Shown piece by piece: positions 9,547 to 16,689 of a stretch of 64,000 nt of DNA. The stretch comes from Streptomyces olivochromogenes (lineage in GTDB: Bacteria > Actinomycetota > Actinomycetes > Streptomycetales > Streptomycetaceae). The position numbers and the translations under genes were made by a program. The notes under the pieces were generated by a model. That model saw nothing but the letters and a program-made list of their open reading frames with translations. It searched no databases and was not told the origin of the DNA. Position 1 is the first letter of the stretch; every line of letters begins with the position of its first letter. The stretch spans positions 34,652-98,651 of the forward strand of contig NZ_JADDRL010000025.1 in the NCBI RefSeq assembly GCF_021538895.1, in the 5' to 3' direction.

Positions 9547-10893
9547 TCAGAACAAGGGCGCCGCGCTCGGTGCGCGAAGCGAGCCCAGGTGCTTGTGCCA
9601 CAAGTGGTCGGGGTTCTCCTCGACCTGGCGGGTGATCTCCCGCATGGCGGCGAGCGCCTTGGGCTCGGCGTCGTCGTAGACGTCGCCCTGGAGCATCTTG
9701 AGGACGTCCATGCGGTACCGCGGGTCCTGCACGAAGGCCGTGAACAGGATGTTCAGCCGGTAGTAGATGGAGATGAACTCGTACCAATTGCCGACCGCGC
9801 GGCGCAGCTTGGACTCGTAGTTGGCGAACGAGGGCTTGCTGAAGTCGCCTTTCTCGGCGGCTTCGATGACGTCGCCGGAGAGCAGGCGGGCGCCGTTGAG
9901 GGCGACGCTGACGCCGCTGGAGAAGATCGGGTCGACGAAGCGGGCCGCGTCACCGACGAGAGCCCAGCCGTCGCCGCAGATCTGCTTCATGGCGTAGCTG
10001 TAGTCGCCCTCCGACTTGAATGGGCGCACCTGCTGGGAGTTCTTCAGCGCGTCGCGCAGATCGGGGCGGCTGCCCACGCACTCCCAGAAGAACCCTTCGA
10101 GGTCCGAACTCGATGCCTTGAAGTGCTTCTTCTGGGTCACCACGCCCACGCTGGTGATGGTGTCGGTGATCGGGATCTGCCACACCCAGGTGTCGGTGAC
10201 CGGGAGGAAGTGGATGAAGATGTAGTCGGCCTGCTCCTTGTCGACCGCGAGGGCGGAGCGGTCCAGGTTGTCGAACCAGGAGTGGATGGCGTACTGGTTG
10301 AAGACCGGGTCGCTGACCTTGAGCCCCAACTGCCGCCCGAGGAAGGTGTTGCGGCCGCTGGCGTCGATGACCATCCGCACGTCGACCGAGGACTCGCGGC
10401 CGCCGAGCGGGAACACGATCCGCGGGTTGGGCTCCGAGAAATCCACCTTGCGGATGCGGATGCCCTCGTAGACCTTGGCTCCGAGTGTGTTGGCGTGCTG
10501 GAGCATCAGCAGGTCGAATGTCCCGCGGTCCACATGGTAGGTGTAGTCCTGATTGACGCCGAGCTGCTCACGTTCATGGAACTCGATCTCCGCGGACCTG
10601 AAACCGTGGGACATCCCCTTGAATCCCATGGTGGGAATGTTCTGCTCCGTGGCCGAGGTCCAGGCGGCGCCGTACTTCCTGGGGAATCCGGCTTCCTCCA
10701 TCTGCGGCAGGAACCCGATGTCGGCGAGGACCGGTGTCGTGGCGGGTATCAGCGATTCGCCGACGTGCTCGCGCGGGAAGAGATCACCCTCGAAGACCAC
10801 GCACCTCAGACCTGCTTTGGAAAGGTAGGAAGCAGCCGTGGAGCCGGCCGGACCTCCACCGATGATGCCGATATCGAAGTCAACCTCAGACAC
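9547..10893 (-). CDS. Flavin-dependent halogenase
   Basis: A 448-residue FAD-dependent halogenase of the type that acts on phenolic, pyrrolic or acyl-carrier-bound substrates. Visible marks are the N-terminal dinucleotide fold (GIIGGGPAGSTAASYL), a PREHVGESLIP segment, the halogenase-specific WxWxIP motif (TWVWQIPI) and the FAD-contact GDAARFVDPIFSSGV. The GTG start at 10893 has GGGAG just upstream. It sits 11 nt after the MDR gene and 50 nt before the PKS gene, so it is likely in the same operon. The substrate cannot be read from sequence; a PKS-bound beta-keto intermediate or its aromatised product is an inference. Confidence 0.93.
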   Translation of the reverse strand: MSEVDFDIGIIGGGPAGSTAASYLSKAGLRCVVFEGDLFPREHVGESLIPATTPVLADIGFLPQMEEAGFPRKYGAAWTSATEQNIPTMGFKGMSHGFRSAEIEFHEREQLGVNQDYTYHVDRGTFDLLMLQHANTLGAKVYEGIRIRKVDFSEPNPRIVFPLGGRESSVDVRMVIDASGRNTFLGRQLGLKVSDPVFNQYAIHSWFDNLDRSALAVDKEQADYIFIHFLPVTDTWVWQIPITDTITSVGVVTQKKHFKASSSDLEGFFWECVGSRPDLRDALKNSQQVRPFKSEGDYSYAMKQICGDGWALVGDAARFVDPIFSSGVSVALNGARLLSGDVIEAAEKGDFSKPSFANYESKLRRAVGNWYEFISIYYRLNILFTAFVQDPRYRMDVLKMLQGDVYDDAEPKALAAMREITRQVEENPDHLWHKHLGSLRAPSAAPLF

Positions 10894-10904
10894 AGCTCTC
10901 CCTT

Positions 10905-12083
10905 TCAGTCCTGGTTTATTCGAAACAGAGGGAAATATGAATCAAGATTTCCCTCGGCGTAATCACGAGCCAGCAGGGGGATCTCATCGAACCCATAGAC
11001 ACGCTGGTCGCCGAGTTCGAGCATCCATCCGGAGCTCTCCTGGAATTCGAGAATCTCCTCGATGTCGTAGAAACAGCAGGCGTGGGTGTGCACATGGATA
11101 TGGCGCTTGATGCACTCGTTGGCCCGGACGTTCTCCAGCCGCATGCCGTGCTTCCAGCCGACAGTGGCCAGCACGCCCTGCCGGCCCAGGGCCCGCAGCG
11201 TCGCCCGGTGCACGGGCTTGCCGATGTTGTCGATGACGACGGCGGCCCCGCGGCGCCCGCTGAGCTCGTTCACGATTTTGAGGAAGGTCCGCTCGGACTG
11301 GCGGTAGCGCCGCCGGTAGTCCGGGTCGGCCGCCATGCGGTCCTCGTCGTGGTCGAGGTCGGGAAAGAGGCGGCGGTCCACCGGGGTCATGCCCTTCGCC
11401 TCGATCTCGGCGAGCCGCTGCGGATTCCCGGAGGCCATCGCGGCCCGGAAGCCCGCGCGTTGCGCCAGTTCGAGCTCGGCCACGGCCACGCCCCCGCCCC
11501 AGCCGAACGCCAGGGGCGGGGGATCCATGTCCGCCGGGCTCACGCGCACCTGGGAGCGCCAGCAGGCGTAGGCGACCTTCCAGTTGTCCCATGCCGTCCA
11601 GTAGCGCCCGTACGACGCGGCCCACTGCTGGAGCGAATAGCGCGTGTCGTCCGGCAGCGGCAACAGCAGCCGCTCACAGATCTTCGTCCGGCGAGCCAGG
11701 ACACCGATGGTGCCCGGGGCGTCGTAGGCATGCACCAACTTGACGTAGCCGTGGTCGTCGGTGCGGGCGAAGGCCTGCATCAGGCACAGGTCACCCTCCT
11801 TGACCCGGGTCACGCGCTTGCCCGGTCGCACCACTCGTACGACCCCGAAGTTCCCGATGACCATGCGGTCTTCGCCACGTTGCCGGCACACATCGACCGG
11901 GGCACGTTCCAGTGCATGACTCATGTTGGCTTCCCAGGAACCGTAGAGCGGTTCCACGAGAACTTCGTCCTCGCCGATATCCGGAAAACTGAATTCCTCT
12001 CGCACCAGTTTCCCGGGAACGGGATTTCCGGATTCCGCTCCGGCGGGTCCCGCATGCAATACCCATGCCTCGGTGGTGATCAC
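10905..12083 (-). CDS. MDR-superfamily reductase, crotonyl-CoA carboxylase/reductase-like
   Basis: A 392-residue zinc-free medium-chain reductase. The N-terminal GroES-like half includes VVRPGKRVTRVKEGDLC. The nucleotide-binding site is GWGGGVAVAELELAQ near residue 190. It is followed by the long insertion and RTFLKIVNELSGRRGAAVVI pattern that I associate with crotonyl-CoA carboxylase/reductases. The C-terminal half is unusual, with a His/Cys-rich stretch (KRHIHVHTHACCFYDIEE). GTG start at 12083 with GAGGGG nine bases upstream. As first gene of the halogenase-PKS operon it could make an alkylmalonyl extender or reduce an enoyl intermediate. Assignment to the MDR fold is strong; the CCR reading is an inference from fold pattern and context. 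Confidence 0.72.
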   Translation of the reverse strand: MITTEAWVLHAGPAGAESGNPVPGKLVREEFSFPDIGEDEVLVEPLYGSWEANMSHALERAPVDVCRQRGEDRMVIGNFGVVRVVRPGKRVTRVKEGDLCLMQAFARTDDHGYVKLVHAYDAPGTIGVLARRTKICERLLLPLPDDTRYSLQQWAASYGRYWTAWDNWKVAYACWRSQVRVSPADMDPPPLAFGWGGGVAVAELELAQRAGFRAAMASGNPQRLAEIEAKGMTPVDRRLFPDLDHDEDRMAADPDYRRRYRQSERTFLKIVNELSGRRGAAVVIDNIGKPVHRATLRALGRQGVLATVGWKHGMRLENVRANECIKRHIHVHTHACCFYDIEEILEFQESSGWMLELGDQRVYGFDEIPLLARDYAEGNLDSYFPLFRINQD

Positions 12084-12212
12084 CTGTGTTGACCCCTCGG
12101 TGAGTTCGGAATCACCCGCACCAGGGCGTTCACGAGCCCTCGGAGCGACGCATCGGAATCTACGTTCGAAGCGTTCCGCCCGTCTTCCATCGCCCTGATG
12201 AATTCACCGGCC

Positions 12213-12248
12213 TCCCACCAAAGGATGAGTATTCATCCTTTGGTGGGA
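12213..12248 (-). terminator. 16-bp perfect hairpin overlapping the enoyl reductase stop codon
   Basis: Arms TCCCACCAAAGGATGA (12213-12228) and its exact complement (12233-12248) are separated by the 4-nt loop GTAT. The stop codon and last codons of the enoyl reductase gene form one arm. There is no U-tract, which is common in Streptomyces. It probably ends or attenuates transcription before the MDR-halogenase-PKS operon. Confidence 0.8.
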
Positions 12249-13024
12249 CCGGGAGCGGCACCGACCGCGTGCACCCCTCCGTCGGCGTGCACGATCTCGC
12301 CCGTGACAGTGGGCATCCAGTCGGACAGCAGAGCGCAGACCACCCGGGCGACGGGCTCGCTGTCGGTGAGGTCCCAGCCCAGCGGAGCACGGTGCGCCCA
12401 CGGTCCGCTCACCGCTTCCGCCCCAGGAATGGCCCGCGCCGCCGCGGTGTGCAGTGGGCCGGCCGCGACGAGATTCACCCGAGTCGCCCGGGCCCCCAGA
12501 TCACGCGCCAGATAGCGGCAGCAGCCCTCCAGTGCGGACTTGGCGACTCCCATCCAGTCGTACGCGGGCCAGGCGACGGTCGCGTCGAAGTCCAGGCCGA
12601 CCAGCGAGCCGCCGCCCGACCTGGCCAGCAGCCCGCCGAAACCCCGGCCCATGGCGACGAACGAGTACGCCGAGACGTGCACCGCCGTCGCGACGTCCGG
12701 CCAGGGTGCGGTCAGGAAACCCCCGCCGAGGGTGTGCTGCGGAGCGAAGGCCACCGCGTGCAGCAGGCCGTCCACCCGCCCCCAGCGGGCGTCGAGGTCC
12801 TTGGCGACGGCGGCGATGTCCTCCTCTCGGGTCACATCGAGCTCCAGCACGTCCGGCGGGTGTGGCAGCCTCCTGGCCACCCGTTCGGTCAACCGCAGTC
12901 CGCGCCCGAAGCCGGTCAGCACGAGCTCCGCACCCTGCTCCTGCGCCAGCCGCGCAACGCTCCACGCGATCGAGGCCTCGGTCAGCACACCGGTGATGAG
13001 AAGACGTTTGTTCTCCAGCAGCAT
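12233..13024 (-). CDS. InhA/FabI-type enoyl-ACP reductase
   Basis: A 263-residue short-chain-fold enoyl-[acyl-carrier-protein] reductase of the InhA subtype. The NADH site reads LLITGVLTEASIAWSVARLA, close to the known InhA pattern, and LVLTGFGR follows. The catalytic pair is visible as YDWMGVAKSALEG (Tyr-x6-Lys), and the C-terminal TGEIVHADGGVHAVG is typical. I chose the ATG at 13024 because GGGGAG lies seven bases upstream; the longer open frame adds 16 unlikely residues. It sits inside a PKS cluster and is separated from the PKS operon by a hairpin. It could be a trans-acting enoyl reductase for the polyketide or a spare, drug-tolerant copy of the fatty-acid enzyme. Both are inferences. 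Confidence 0.9.
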   Translation of the reverse strand: MLLENKRLLITGVLTEASIAWSVARLAQEQGAELVLTGFGRGLRLTERVARRLPHPPDVLELDVTREEDIAAVAKDLDARWGRVDGLLHAVAFAPQHTLGGGFLTAPWPDVATAVHVSAYSFVAMGRGFGGLLARSGGGSLVGLDFDATVAWPAYDWMGVAKSALEGCCRYLARDLGARATRVNLVAAGPLHTAAARAIPGAEAVSGPWAHRAPLGWDLTDSEPVARVVCALLSDWMPTVTGEIVHADGGVHAVGAAPGPTKG

Positions 13025-13173
13025 GGCTCCGCTCCCCTGACCGTCCCGGCTTCTGAGCCCTCCAGAATTCACGTGCCGGAGCCCGGTGAATACGGCCGCA
13101 CGTCCTCATTCTTTCGGAGGGGACTCCCGGTGATCGAGATCAAGTAATTCCCCACCAGGGATGAGGATTTACG
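13025..13173. promoter_or_regulatory. Divergent promoter region between enoyl reductase and SCP2-like genes
   Basis: A 149-bp intergenic region that must hold promoters for both directions. An imperfect inverted element with outer arms TTCAC and GTGAA and inner CCGG repeats lies at about 13069-13092. A GGAGGGG followed by a five-codon GTG frame ending in TAA lies just before the SCP2-like gene; it may be chance. No clear -35/-10 pair stands out. Confidence 0.4.
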
Positions 13174-13617
13174 GTGGCAGCAGCCGATACGGTCCTGGAA
13201 CCGAAGCCTCTGGAGCGTGACATGCCGAAGATCAAGTATCTTTCCCCGGAGTATCTGGCGGAGCTGGAAAAACGGGGCTGGCGAATGCCCGAGAAACCGG
13301 GGCTCAACGTGGAGATCCAGCACATCATCAAGGACAATCCGGAAGGCAGTGACATCGAGTACTACTTCCGAATCCGCGACGGCCGACTCGTCGAGGCCAG
13401 GCGCGGCAGGCTGGAGCAGCCCATGTGCTCGCTGCGGATGGCGTACAGGACCAGCGTCAAACTGACTACCGGTGAGATCAAGGCGCTCGTCGGCCTCATC
13501 ACCGGCAAGATCCGGCCGGGCGGCGATGTCGCACGACTGCGCTCGATGATGCCGTCCCTGCAGTCCCCCGAGTTCGAGGCCCTCACGGCCGAGGTGCACC
13601 AGATGACCGAGTATTGA
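13174..13617 (+). CDS. Small SCP2-like (sterol-carrier/lipid-binding fold) protein
   Basis: A 147-residue protein without signal peptide or membrane segment. From about residue 45 it follows the SCP2-domain pattern: a strand-rich region with DGRLVEARRG, then a segment TSVKLTTGEIKALVGLITGK, then a G(G)D motif and a helix (IRPGGDVARLRSMMPSL). SCP2 domains bind fatty acyl or hydrophobic ligands; here it may hold or shuttle a polyketide intermediate. The GTG at 13174 has GAGG seven bases upstream. An internal ATG at 13222 (MPKIKYLSPEY), with GGAG six bases upstream, is an equally plausible start and would give 131 residues. It diverges from the enoyl reductase gene. Confidence 0.62.
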   Translation: MAAADTVLEPKPLERDMPKIKYLSPEYLAELEKRGWRMPEKPGLNVEIQHIIKDNPEGSDIEYYFRIRDGRLVEARRGRLEQPMCSLRMAYRTSVKLTTGEIKALVGLITGKIRPGGDVARLRSMMPSLQSPEFEALTAEVHQMTEY

Positions 13618-13660
13618 CCTCCGGCGAAGAGCCGACCCCCGCCGCATCCCTTGACCTAGA

Positions 13661-13672
13661 TGGTACGGACCA
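13661..13672. promoter_or_regulatory. DasR-like (dre) palindrome
   Basis: TGGTACGGACCA has the TGGT/ACCA arms of the Streptomyces dre consensus (TGGTCTAGACCA) and differs in the central four bases. It follows TTGACC and directly precedes a secreted-chitinase-like fragment, the position where such sites usually occur. Confidence 0.4.
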
Positions 13673-13870
13673 ATGGCTTCCGGGCCTGCATCGCAGTCCC
13701 CTCAGCAGGCCGGCACTTCCGCCTGCGCCGCGCCCCTTCCGGTTACTCTCCTCGCCACGGCGCCCGCGTCCGCCAATGACCGCCGAACTTCCCACTCCCC
13801 CGCGTGCACGAACGTCGGCTACTTCACCCAATCGGGTGTCCAGTACACGGAGAACTCCGTCGCCTGGGGG
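13673..13870 (+). pseudogene. Remnant of a secreted GH18 chitinase N-terminus
   Basis: Just after the dre-like palindrome an open frame reads as a signal-peptide tail (PVTLLATAPASAND) followed by CTNVGYFTQSGVQYTENS. The VGYFTQ.GV pattern is the usual first strand of GH18 chitinases. The frame then becomes meaningless and no catalytic DxxDxDxE motif follows. This looks like the 5' scrap of a chitinase gene cut off by rearrangement. The fragment is short, so the call is tentative. Confidence 0.35.
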
Positions 13871-14010
13871 ACGCGTGCGCTCGGCGCATTCCTGTTCCTC
13901 CCCGGTGGGACGGGGTGCGCCATGAGGGCCGGTCTGCGCCACATCCTCGCGTCGGGGCCTTCGTTGGTGGGGTGTCAGTCAGTCGATCGACGCCGAGTGC
14001 CGGAGAAGCA

Positions 14011-14752
14011 GTGACCGACCCGACCGCCGCCCACCCACCCGCCAACCTGTTGGCGGCCCGGCTGCGTAATCCGTACCCGTACTTCGCGTGGCTGCGCCGT
14101 CATGCACCCACCCACCTGGCGCGGCGCCCCGGCAGGCCTGCCGTGTGGCAGATCTCCCGGTACGAGGACGTACGCGCCCTGCTGACCGATCCCCGTCTGA
14201 GCAAGGACCCGGGCCGCGTTCCCGGATACGTGCCGGGGCCGGCCGGGCTCAACCGACACCTGGTCCACGCCGATCCCCCCGACCACACTCGCCTACGCGC
14301 TCTGGTCAACTCGGCGTTCGTGCCTCGCCGGATCGCGATGCTGGAACCCTTCATCACCGAAGCCGGACACCGCCTGCTGGACGGGATCGAGCACAGCGTG
14401 CACATCGACCTGATCGCGGACTTCGCGGCGCCACTGACGTTCCGGATGATCAGCGCGATCCTCGGCGTCCCCGACCGCCTCGACACGCCAGACAGAGGAG
14501 GAGCTGCGCTCCACCGCCTACCTTCTGCTGCTGGTCGGCCACGACACCACCATGAACCTGATCGGCAACGGAATGCTCGCCCTGCTCGGTCACCCCGAGC
14601 AGGCCGCGCGCCTCACCGCGCAGGACACCGGTCCAGGGCTGCTCACCACCGCCATCGAGGAACTCCTGCGCTACGACTCGCCCGTACGCGACGCGACCTT
14701 CCGCTGCGCCACCAAGTCGATCGACCTGCACGGGCGAAACCTTCCAGCATGA
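14011..14752 (+). pseudogene. Cytochrome P450 pseudogene (deletion, frameshift, no heme cysteine)
   Basis: It begins at GTG 14011 (GGAG five bases upstream) with a normal actinobacterial P450 N-terminus: NPYPYFAWLRRHAP, then HADPPDHTRLRALVNSAF (C-helix region) and FRMISAILGVPD. At about 14490 the frame shifts by one, and roughly 60 residues before the I helix are missing. The I helix resumes as LLLLVGHDTTMNLIGNG, and the K-helix ExxR is present (EELLRYDSPV). The gene then stops at 14752 after DLHGRNLPA, so the last ~140 residues with the heme-binding cysteine are absent. It cannot encode a working P450. It may once have been a tailoring enzyme of the adjoining cluster. Confidence 0.88.
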
Positions 14753-14761
14753 GCCAGCGCA

Positions 14762-15106
14762 TTATATTACGTAACCACAAAAGGAATCCAAACCCAGCAC
14801 CGCGACAACGCCGCCCTTGCCGAATATCTCATCCAGGCTGGGGGGAACTGGCGTACCGGGTGCCGCGGGCCGTCGGGACACCGTCGGACGACGCCGCACC
14901 AGGGCATGCCGCTCCCGCTCCGTCATACCGCCCCAGACCCCGTGCTCGATCCGGTGGTTGAGGGCATAGGCGAGGCGCTCGGTCCGCACTTTGCGGTCTC
15001 CTCAGACGGTCTGCGCCCGGGTCTGGGTGGCGCCTTCGACGAACAGCTCATCCGGATCGGCCGCACGGCACGCCGCGTGCTCGCTCCACCCTTCGTCCGT
15101 GCCCAT
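14762..15106 (-). pseudogene. WhiB-family regulator pseudogene with lost Fe-S cysteines
   Basis: Reading leftwards from ATG 15106, MGTDEGWSEHAACRAADPDELF and GATQTRAQTV match the first half of a WhiB-like protein. The same frame then has TGA at 15002-15004 and continues with VRTERLAYALNHRIEHGVWGG and MTERERHALVRRRP, the WhiB C-terminal signature. In the family this middle part is VCxxCPVRTECLA. Here the first Cys is TGA, and the second and third are Arg (CGC). Only one of four cluster ligands (HAAC) remains. It is therefore a decayed Wbl gene, not merely interrupted. Confidence 0.85.
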
Positions 15107-15309
15107 CCTGATGCCACCCTTCTCCCCGACCAACCGGCCCCGCTCCCCCAACACGCGGAACACGAATGCGAGACCGTACGGCAACCGCAGCCGGGCAGAA
15201 AAGATCGTCACCTGCGCTGCCGTGTCACCGTGTCACCTAACGTGGCAGCCAGCTACCTTCAGTGACGAACAGTGATCGTGGCAAGACGGAAGAGACGGGT
15301 GGACGACGG

Positions 15310-15612
15310 ATGCGTGGGACGCGACGCGTGACGTGGGTGCTCGGAGCATGTGCGGCAACGCTGACACTGGCGCTGGCGACGCCGGGCACAGCACAGGCGG
15401 CCAACGGCGTGCTGATCATCGACGGGGCGCTGCACACGGACCCGTCGGGTTGCCTCCCGCTCGGGGACTTCGCGCCCTCGAAGGTCACCAACCTCACAGA
15501 CGAGGTGGCCTTCGTGTGGTCAGGGCCCAACTGCACCGGACAGGTGACGCGCGCCGTGCTGCCAGGTCAGGTCGTACGACCGGCCCCCGGCATGAGCCTG
15601 TTCATCGCCTGA
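15310..15612 (+). CDS. Small secreted protein of unknown function
   Basis: A 100-residue protein with a clear Sec signal peptide (MRGTRRVTWVLGACAATLTL, cleaved near AQA-AN), leaving a mature part of about 70 residues. The mature part has two cysteines (SGCLPLGDF and GPNCTG) that could form one disulfide. Small secreted streptomycete proteins of this kind are common, but I do not recognise a family with certainty. I chose the ATG at 15310; a GTG at 15262 would add 16 polar residues before the signal peptide and seems less likely. It lies between a decayed wbl gene and an IS remnant. Confidence 0.6.
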   Translation: MRGTRRVTWVLGACAATLTLALATPGTAQAANGVLIIDGALHTDPSGCLPLGDFAPSKVTNLTDEVAFVWSGPNCTGQVTRAVLPGQVVRPAPGMSLFIA

Positions 15613-15859
15613 CGGCACGTGGCGTTCGCTCCGCACCCCCGGCTCGCGGGCTACTCCTGACCCGACAGACCGGTGCGGAGCGAACGGGCGAGCCGCTCGC
15701 GGAACGGGGCGATCCTGGAATTGGCCAGCTCGCGCCGCAGGACGGCGAGGGGCAACTGAGGCTCGACACACGAAAACGGAACCGACGGCAAAACGTGCCG
15801 CGGTGAAGGTGAAGCGCTCCGGGGCTGGTGGAGGTTCGATTCCCTGAGAGGATCGAGTC

Positions 15860-16560
15860 ATAGCCCGTCCATCGCCTTACCCTGCCGAGCTTCGTGAGCG
15901 TGCGGTGCGCATGGTCGCGGAGATCCGCACCAACTACCCGACTGAGCGGGCTGCGATGAAGGCGGTCGCCGCGAAGCTGGGCATCGGTTCCGCTGAGACG
16001 GTGCGGACGCGGGTCCGCAAGTCCGAAGTCGACGCCGGCCAGCGCCCCAGGGGTGACCTCGAAGGAGGCCGCGGAGATCAAGCGGGGGCGGGCCGGCCAC
16101 CGGTCCGTCCCCGGTGGACCCGGGCAAGGCCGGCAGCAAGCACCACCACCTGATCGTCGAGGCGCACGCCATCCCGCTCGCGGCAATCACCGCCGGCGGC
16201 AACGCAACGACGTCACCCAACTGCTCCCGCTGATCCAGGCCGTCCCGCCGATCCGCGGCAAGCGCGGCCAGCCACTGCGCCGCCTCAAGCACCTGTACGC
16301 CGACCGCGGCTATGACCACGAGGTCTACCGGGACAAGGTTCGCCGGTTCCAGATCACCCAGCACATCGCCCGGCGCGGCGCCGGGCACGGCTTTGGCCTG
16401 GGCGTCAACCGCTGGGTCGTGGAAGGAACGATCGCGCTGCTGCACTGGTTCCGCCGCCTGCGCATCCGCTCGGAGATCCGCGACGACATCCACCACGCGT
16501 TCGTCACCCTCGGCTGCGCCGTCATCTGCCGGCGACGCGACGACTGCGCACGGCACTTTG
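15860..16560 (+). mobile_element. Chimeric transposase remnant: IS3-type OrfA head joined to IS5-type tail
   Basis: From 15860 the frame reads ARPSPYPAELRERAVRMVAE and continues to AETVRTRVRKSEVDAGQRP, the OrfA start of an IS3-family element. The expected ATG is ATA and a one-base insertion follows. Near 16095 the sequence switches to an IS5-family DDE transposase: VDPGKAGSKHHHLIVEAHAI, a one-base loss near 16200, then NDVTQLLPLIQAV, YADRGYDHEVYRDKV and GVNRWVVEGTIALLHWFRRL, ending about 16560 (LGCAVICRRR). Neither part is functional. Confidence 0.85.
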
Positions 16561-16592
16561 TTGAGAGTAAGGGCAGGCGATGCGCCCCAGGG

Positions 16593-16689
16593 GATGGCTT
16601 GCTCGATGCGTCAGAACGCATACGTGGCAGTCGGGCCCGCGCAGCCTCACATCAGGGATCTCAGCACGTCGACCTCACAGCCCGGCGCG
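16593..16689. repeat. 97-bp segment repeated in inverted orientation at 62846-62942
   Basis: Aligned by hand without gaps to the reverse complement of 62846-62942, 88 of 97 bases agree. Here the segment spans the 3' end of the kinase gene at 16647-17393 and the spacer up to the IS5 remnant. The other copy also sits between a piece of the same kinase C-terminus and an IS5 remnant. Confidence 0.85.

Noticed and set aside
9497..9787. N-terminal extension of the large PKS frame
   Set aside because: It overlaps the end of the halogenase gene, is Arg/His-rich nonsense, and a good ribosome binding site lies before the ATG at 9496.
12269..13147. 292-codon plus-strand frame opposite the enoyl reductase
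   Set aside because: The minus strand carries a clear InhA-type protein with its catalytic residues.
13114..13147. GGAGGGG plus a five-codon GTG frame as a leader peptide
   Set aside because: It has no regulatory codon pattern and no attenuator hairpin before the next gene; noted only as a curiosity.
14980..15010. TGA at a WhiB cysteine position as possible selenocysteine
   Set aside because: Two other ligand cysteines are Arg and no SECIS-like hairpin is obvious; gene decay explains it better.
15825..15850. GGTTCGATTCC resembling a tRNA T-arm
   Set aside because: The flanking bases do not form a five-base T-stem and no D-arm, anticodon arm or acceptor partner is found upstream.
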